Of a DNA stretch of 10,328 bases, positions 6,563-10,328 are shown one piece after another. The stretch lies in assembly GCA_001771975.1 (NCBI GenBank), contig MERE01000008.1:1-10328 (forward strand), given 5' to 3'. Source of the DNA: Betaproteobacteria bacterium RIFCSPLOWO2_02_FULL_68_150 (lineage in GTDB: Bacteria > Pseudomonadota > Gammaproteobacteria > Burkholderiales > SG8-39). How positions within the stretch are numbered: the stretch's first letter is position 1; every line of letters starts with the position of its first letter. The notes beneath the pieces were generated by a model that saw only the letters and a program-made list of their open reading frames with translations, did no database searches and was not told where the DNA came from. The translations under genes and the position numbers were made by a program.

Positions 6563-7221
6563 GGGCGTCCGCCCCGGTACTGATCCAGGGTGCTGACGTC
6601 GACCGTGTCGAAGCGCTCGCGGATACGGAACAGGAACACGCCAATCACGATGAGCGCGACGAGAATCGAGAACGCCACGCTGATCTCCACCACCAGCGGC
6701 ATGCCCTTGGCGCCGGTGGCGGCGAGAATCAGCCCGTTCTCGATCGACATGAAACCGATCACCTGGCTCACCGCGTTGTGCCGGGAAATCATCATGAGCA
6801 GACCGAGCAGAACCACCGACAGCGCGAATGCCAGGTCTTCCCGCACCAGCGTGCCGGCCTCCGCCGCGATCGGCAGCATGACCATGATCGACAGGGCCAC
6901 CAGGCCGATGCCGGCGAGCATCGTCTGCCCGATGCCGACCACGGGGTCGATCTCGCGGTGTATCCCCAGCCGCACGATGATCCGGTGCAGCGCCACCGGG
7001 ATCACGAACGCCTTGACGACCAGCGCGATCGTGGCGGTGATGTACAGGTGCGGTGCCTGCTGGATGTAGGCCTGCCACGCCACGGAGACCGAAACCACCA
7101 GCGCATGCAGGGCAAAGATGTTGAGCAGCCCGAAGATGCGGTCCTGGTACAGCAGCATGAAGCTGACCAGCACCAGGCCGCCGGCAAACAGGTGAGCGAC
7201 ATCCAGCGCGAGGCGATCCAT
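6559..7221 (-). CDS. hyfE: HyfE-like small membrane subunit (NuoK-type)
   Basis: HyfE proteins sit in the membrane arm of hydrogenase-4-type complexes, and their C-terminal half resembles complex I NuoK. The 220 residues (E. coli HyfE about 216) are mostly hydrophobic, with about six or seven spans. Features seen: LLYQDRIFGLLN (23-34), ALVVKAFVIPVALHRII (66-82) with Lys70, and in the NuoK-like half Glu161 in FMSIENGLIL (157-166) and Glu179 in LVVEISVAFSILV (176-188). In NuoK the two buried glutamates are required for proton transfer, so their retention points to a working ion path. The ATG at 7221 shares one base with the stop of the preceding HyfC-like gene (TGATG), and the stop overlaps the hyfF-like start by 4 bases: tight translational coupling on both sides. 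Confidence 0.92.
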   Translation of the reverse strand: MDRLALDVAHLFAGGLVLVSFMLLYQDRIFGLLNIFALHALVVSVSVAWQAYIQQAPHLYITATIALVVKAFVIPVALHRIIVRLGIHREIDPVVGIGQTMLAGIGLVALSIMVMLPIAAEAGTLVREDLAFALSVVLLGLLMMISRHNAVSQVIGFMSIENGLILAATGAKGMPLVVEISVAFSILVALIVIGVFLFRIRERFDTVDVSTLDQYRGGRP

Positions 7222-8174
7222 CAGGCGACTCTGGACACGAACAGCAGCAGCGTCGCGAGCAAGCCGAGCATCAAGGCGGCGCCGAGAAAGTCGGGGACGC
7301 GAAACACGCGCATCTTCGCGATCGCGGTCTCGAACACGGCGAGCAGCAATCCGCCGCCGCTGAGCTTGACCAGGTAGAGCGTGAGCCCGATGAGGTAGGC
7401 GGCGAAACCCTGTCCGGACACCGCGATTCCCCAGGGCACGAAGACGCAGGCGATGACGGACAGGTAAAGGAGGAGCTTGAGGTACGACGCGGCCTCGATC
7501 AGCGCCAGATGGCGGCCGGAGTATTCGAGGATCATGGCTTCGTGCACCATCGTCAGCTCGAGATGGGTGGCCGGATTGTCGATCGGGATGCGGGCATTTT
7601 CGGCGATCGCGACCATGACGAGCCCGACCAGCGCGAGCGCCAGCGATACCCGCAGGCCGACCGGGCCCTGCATGAACACCGCGATCGACGACAATTGCGT
7701 CGAGCCGGCGAGGAGCGACAGCGTGAACACGACCATCAGCATCGCCGGCTCGGCGAGCGAGGCGATCATCATCTCGCGACTCGAGCCGATGCCGCCGAAG
7801 CTGGTGCCGACATCGAGCCCGGCAAGCGCGAGCATGAAGCGCGCGCTTCCCAGCAGCGCGACGATGGCGATCATGTCCGCGGCGTAGCTGAAGACCAGAC
7901 CCGCGGCGAATGTGGGTACGAGCGCAGCGGCGACCCAGGTAGTGGCGAAAATGAGGTAGGGCGCGACGCGGAACAACCAGGAGGCGGAATGCGCCAGCAC
8001 GACTTCCTTGCGCAGCAGCCGCAGCAGGTCACGATAGGGCTGCACGAGGGGCGGTCCCTGCCGGCGCAGCAGGCGTGCCTTCACCATGCGTACATAGCCG
8101 GTGAGCAGCGGCGCAAGCAGCAGCACGACCAGAAGCTGGCCGAGCTGAACGACGGCGTCGAGAACTATTGCCAT
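7221..8174 (-). CDS. hyfC: HyfC/HycD-like membrane anchor subunit (NuoH-type)
   Basis: The NuoH counterpart joins the peripheral redox arm to the membrane arm. In complex I it forms part of the quinone site and the start of the proton path. From the ATG at 8174 the protein has 317 residues (E. coli HyfC/HycD 307-315) and about eight membrane spans. Signature segments: RRQGPPLVQPYRDLLRLL (37-54, cytoplasmic loop), FGGIGSSREMMIASLAEP (126-143, conserved Arg and Glu), and AENARIPIDNPATHLELTM (191-209) continuing through HEAMILEYSGR to 221, the most conserved loop of this subunit. The same frame is open upstream to 8966, but those residues are a shadow of hyfB, so the M-A-I-V-L-D start is preferred. 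The start overlaps the end of hyfB by 10 bases. No ribosome binding site is evident, which again suggests coupling. Confidence 0.94.
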   Translation of the reverse strand: MAIVLDAVVQLGQLLVVLLLAPLLTGYVRMVKARLLRRQGPPLVQPYRDLLRLLRKEVVLAHSASWLFRVAPYLIFATTWVAAALVPTFAAGLVFSYAADMIAIVALLGSARFMLALAGLDVGTSFGGIGSSREMMIASLAEPAMLMVVFTLSLLAGSTQLSSIAVFMQGPVGLRVSLALALVGLVMVAIAENARIPIDNPATHLELTMVHEAMILEYSGRHLALIEAASYLKLLLYLSVIACVFVPWGIAVSGQGFAAYLIGLTLYLVKLSGGGLLLAVFETAIAKMRVFRVPDFLGAALMLGLLATLLLFVSRVA

Positions 8175-10177
8175 ATCCCGAGCACCATCAGCAGGATGAC
8201 GAGCGCGCCGAACACCAGCGTCAGGTAGGCGCGAACCGTCAGCGATTGCACCTTGTTGAGCTGATCGGCAGCGAAGCCCACCAGACCGGCGATCGGGGCG
8301 TACAGGACATCCCAGGGCAGGTCGCGCATCCGCACGCGCAGCGTCGCCGCCTGGGTGTCTCCGGGAGGCGGCATCCGGAGTTCCTCGCGGGCGCGAAACA
8401 CGACGCTGCCAAACACCCTGCGGATCGGCTGCGTGAAGCTTCCCGCGGTGTACTGGGTGAGCGGGCTCGCGTCCGGGTAGCCGCAATCCCACGGCGGGGA
8501 TCTGCGCGTCGCGGCCGAGGCCCAGCGATGGATGACCCCCGTGGCGGACCAGGCCGCCAGCGCGATGAACGCGAACAACAGCAGCCCGTTGTACGAACTG
8601 CGGCTCTCGGCGATCGGGACGATCATCAACCAGCTCAACTGTTCCTGTCGCGGCACGTTTTCGCCGGTCAGCGCCTGCGCCACGGGCGCCAGCGCGTCGA
8701 TGAAGTGCCCCGGCAGGATTCCCGCCAGCAGGCACAATGCGGCCAGCACGAACATCGCCGCCAGAGACCAGCGGTCGGTCTCCTTCGCCTCCTGCGCCGC
8801 CGGCGTGCGCGGCCTGCCCAGGAACGTCACCCCGAACGCCTTGACGAAGCAGGCGGCCGCGAGCGCGGCCGACAGCGCGAGCAGGGCGCCGATCGCCGGG
8901 ACGAGGAACTTGAGCGACCACTGCGGCAGCGCCGGGCTGAGGAGAATCGCCTGGAAGGTGAGCCACTCCGAGACGAAGCCGTTGAAGGGCGGGAGCGCGG
9001 AGATCGCCGCCGACCCGACGAGGAAAACGAAGGCTGTGAGGGGCATGCGATGAATCAGCCCGCCGAGGCGCTCCATGTCGCGCTCGCCGGTCGCCGTGAG
9101 CACGGCTCCGGCGCCGAAGAACAGCAGGCTCTTGAACACCGAATGATTGAAGACGTGAAACAGCGCCGCGGTGAGCGCGAGCGCCGCTGCAGCCGGCATC
9201 TGGTTCGCCTCGAAGGCGAGCGCCAGCCCGAGCCCGATGAAGATGATGCCGATGTTCTCCACCGTGTGATACGCGAGCAGGCGCTTGAGGTCATGCTGCA
9301 TGAGGGCGTAGAGCACCCCCATGACCGCAGTCACTCCGCCCAGCAGGGGAACCAGTGCGCCCCACCACCAGCTCGGCGGACCGAGCAGGTCGAACACGAT
9401 GCGCACGAAGCCATAGACCGCGACTTTGGTCATGACGCCGCTCATCAGCGCCGAGACGTGGCTCGGGGCCGCCGGGTGGGCGAGCGGCAGCCAGACGTGC
9501 AGCGGCACGAGCCCGGCCTTGGAACCGGCCCCGATCAGCGCCAGCGCGAGAACGATGGCCGACACGTGCCCGGAAAATGCAGTTGCGCGAATGGCGTCGA
9601 ACGCGTAGCCGCCGCTCGCACCGGCGAGGAGGCCGAAGGCAAAGAGCAGCGCCAGCGTTCCGAGGCTCGCCATGAGCAAATAGATGTAGCCCGCCTCCGC
9701 ATTGCCCGGCCGGCGATGCTGTGCCATCACGAGCGCCCAGGAGGAGAGCGACATCAGTTCCCAGGTAAAGAGGAAAGTGAACGCGTCATCGGCCAGAACC
9801 ACCAGGTTCATTGCGGCGAGAAATGCCGGGTAGAACGGCAGCACGCGCGCGGGCGTCTCCTCGTGCCGGCCGTACCCCAGCCCGAACAGGCTCGCGGTAA
9901 CGCTGCCGAGATTGACGACCACCAGGAAGAAAGCCGCCAACGTATCGATCCGGAAATGGGCGCCGAGCCACGGCAGTCCGATGGGCAGCTTCAATGTGCT
10001 GGCAACTGGCCCGCCGGCAAGCAGCACGACACCGGCGGTTGCCAACGCGATCGCCGAGACGCCGATGGCGAGGCCGTAGACGAGCGATGTTGCCAGGCGG
10101 TGCGTGGCGGCTGGAACCGCTGCGACACCGGTGCCAAGCAACACTGCGACGCACCACAAGAGCACTTCAAGGGCCAT
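8165..10177 (-). CDS. hyfB: HyfB-like antiporter-type membrane subunit (NuoL/M family)
   Basis: The largest membrane subunit, 670 residues (E. coli HyfB 672), belongs to the Mrp antiporter/NuoL-type superfamily and should translocate H+ or Na+. Conserved pump residues are visible: Glu140 in LFTWELMSLSS (136-146), Lys220 and His227 in GAGSKAGLVPLHVWLPLAHP (216-235) followed by SHVSALMSGVMTKVAVYG (239-256) with Lys251, Lys349 in HSVFKSLLFFGAG (345-357) and Glu404 in NGFVSEWLTF (399-408). The C-terminal cytoplasmic stretch carries WDCGYP (563-568), typical of HyfB, before amphipathic and final membrane segments (643-670). The ATG at 10177 gives the M-A-L-E start. Only a distant AGG precedes it. 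It is the first of the six complex genes, 12 bases after the end of a putative regulator gene, and overlaps the HyfC-like gene by 10 bases. Confidence 0.94.
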   Translation of the reverse strand: MALEVLLWCVAVLLGTGVAAVPAATHRLATSLVYGLAIGVSAIALATAGVVLLAGGPVASTLKLPIGLPWLGAHFRIDTLAAFFLVVVNLGSVTASLFGLGYGRHEETPARVLPFYPAFLAAMNLVVLADDAFTFLFTWELMSLSSWALVMAQHRRPGNAEAGYIYLLMASLGTLALLFAFGLLAGASGGYAFDAIRATAFSGHVSAIVLALALIGAGSKAGLVPLHVWLPLAHPAAPSHVSALMSGVMTKVAVYGFVRIVFDLLGPPSWWWGALVPLLGGVTAVMGVLYALMQHDLKRLLAYHTVENIGIIFIGLGLALAFEANQMPAAAALALTAALFHVFNHSVFKSLLFFGAGAVLTATGERDMERLGGLIHRMPLTAFVFLVGSAAISALPPFNGFVSEWLTFQAILLSPALPQWSLKFLVPAIGALLALSAALAAACFVKAFGVTFLGRPRTPAAQEAKETDRWSLAAMFVLAALCLLAGILPGHFIDALAPVAQALTGENVPRQEQLSWLMIVPIAESRSSYNGLLLFAFIALAAWSATGVIHRWASAATRRSPPWDCGYPDASPLTQYTAGSFTQPIRRVFGSVVFRAREELRMPPPGDTQAATLRVRMRDLPWDVLYAPIAGLVGFAADQLNKVQSLTVRAYLTLVFGALVILLMVLGIWQ

Positions 10178-10189
10178 GGTGCGATTTGC

Positions 10190-10328
10190 CTAGACCAATT
10201 CTTTCAGCCGCACCCCACGGCCGCCCTTTGCGCTGGCCGCGCCCTCGCCGATGAGGTCCAGCCCTGCCCGCTCCAGCGCTGCAGTGAGCTTCATCAGCGA
10301 CTCGACGTTGCCGCGGATCACGCCGTCG
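10190..10328 (-). CDS. C-terminal end of a probable XRE-type transcriptional regulator (partial)
   Basis: Reading the minus strand back from the TAG at 10192-10190 gives 45 residues: D-G-V-I-RGNVESLMKLTAALERAG, then LDLIGEGAASAKGGRGVRLKELV. The pattern '...SLxxLxxALExAGxxxI...GGRGVRLK' is the usual C-terminal end of small XRE helix-turn-helix regulators, in which the last helix of the DNA-binding domain is followed by a short beta hairpin. The helix-turn-helix itself lies beyond the window, so the identification rests on this tail alone. The gene ends 12 bases before hyfB in the same direction, which makes co-transcription and a role in controlling the operon plausible but unproven. Too short for the six-frame search to have flagged on length. 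Confidence 0.6.
   Translation of the reverse strand, partial: DGVIRGNVESLMKLTAALERAGLDLIGEGAASAKGGRGVRLKELV

Noticed and set aside
5135..6583. Plus-strand open frame of 482 codons opposite hyfF
   Set aside because: The translation is a charged low-complexity sequence (His, Arg, Glu, Gln), the usual antisense image of a hydrophobic membrane protein gene.
8175..8966. Upstream extension of the hyfC frame, which would make a 581-residue protein
   Set aside because: The extra residues are an out-of-frame image of hyfB. The NuoH-like protein has its normal length from 8174.
3039..10177. Annotation as an active [NiFe] hydrogenase-4 or formate hydrogenlyase
   Set aside because: The large subunit lacks all canonical nickel-binding C-x-x-C motifs and the processing peptide, and no formate dehydrogenase or maturation gene is present.
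3039..10177. Annotation as respiratory complex I (nuo)
   Set aside because: The Fe-S subunit has C-x-x-C and not adjacent cysteines, the subunits are HyfB/HyfE/HyfF type, and NuoE, F, G, I, J and A are absent.

Overview
The window is a dense, GC-rich stretch of bacterial chromosome, most likely from a betaproteobacterium. The evidence for that is the N-terminus of the omega subunit (MARITVDDCLK, then NRFQLTLAATYRARQL) and the arrangement yicC-gmk-rpoZ divergent from rph-rdgB, which is a familiar betaproteobacterial neighbourhood. Genes abut or overlap throughout, and no gene-free stretch reaches 300 bases.

Left part (1-3025), housekeeping. On the minus strand, yicC (endoribonuclease family), gmk (guanylate kinase) and the start of rpoZ (RNA polymerase omega) form a tight operon reading towards base 1. 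yicC and gmk overlap by 4 bases, and gmk and rpoZ are 3 bases apart. Divergently, on the plus strand, rph (RNase PH) and rdgB (dITP/XTP pyrophosphatase) overlap by 4 bases. A minus-strand promoter can be proposed in the short yicC/rph divergent region.

Right part (3039-10177), a six-gene minus-strand operon for a membrane-bound complex. In transcription order it encodes HyfB-like (NuoL/M-type antiporter-like), HyfC/HycD-like (NuoH-type), HyfE-like (NuoK-type), HyfF-like (second antiporter-like), HyfG/HycE-like (NuoC-NuoD fusion, the 'large hydrogenase subunit') and HyfI/HycG-like (NuoB-type Fe-S subunit) proteins. By homology this would be annotated as hydrogenase-4 or formate hydrogenlyase. 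However, the large subunit has Ser-Gly-Asp-Ser where [NiFe] enzymes have Cys-x-x-Cys, and it has no C-terminal Cys-x-x-Cys and no cleavable C-terminal extension. It therefore should not bind a [NiFe] centre. This matches the class called energy-converting hydrogenase-related (Ehr) complexes, thought to lie between group 4 hydrogenases and respiratory complex I. The Fe-S ligands of the NuoB-like subunit and the charged residues of the ion-pumping subunits are retained, so the complex looks functional with unknown redox partners. No ferredoxin-like, hyp maturation, formate dehydrogenase or CO dehydrogenase gene lies within the window.

Far right (10190-10328): the C-terminal end of what looks like a small XRE-type regulator, 12 bases upstream of hyfB in the same orientation. 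It is a candidate regulator of the operon. The operon converges on rdgB with 13 bases between stop codons, and a small stem-loop sits there. In many betaproteobacteria hemW follows rdgB, so the complex may have been inserted at this point.
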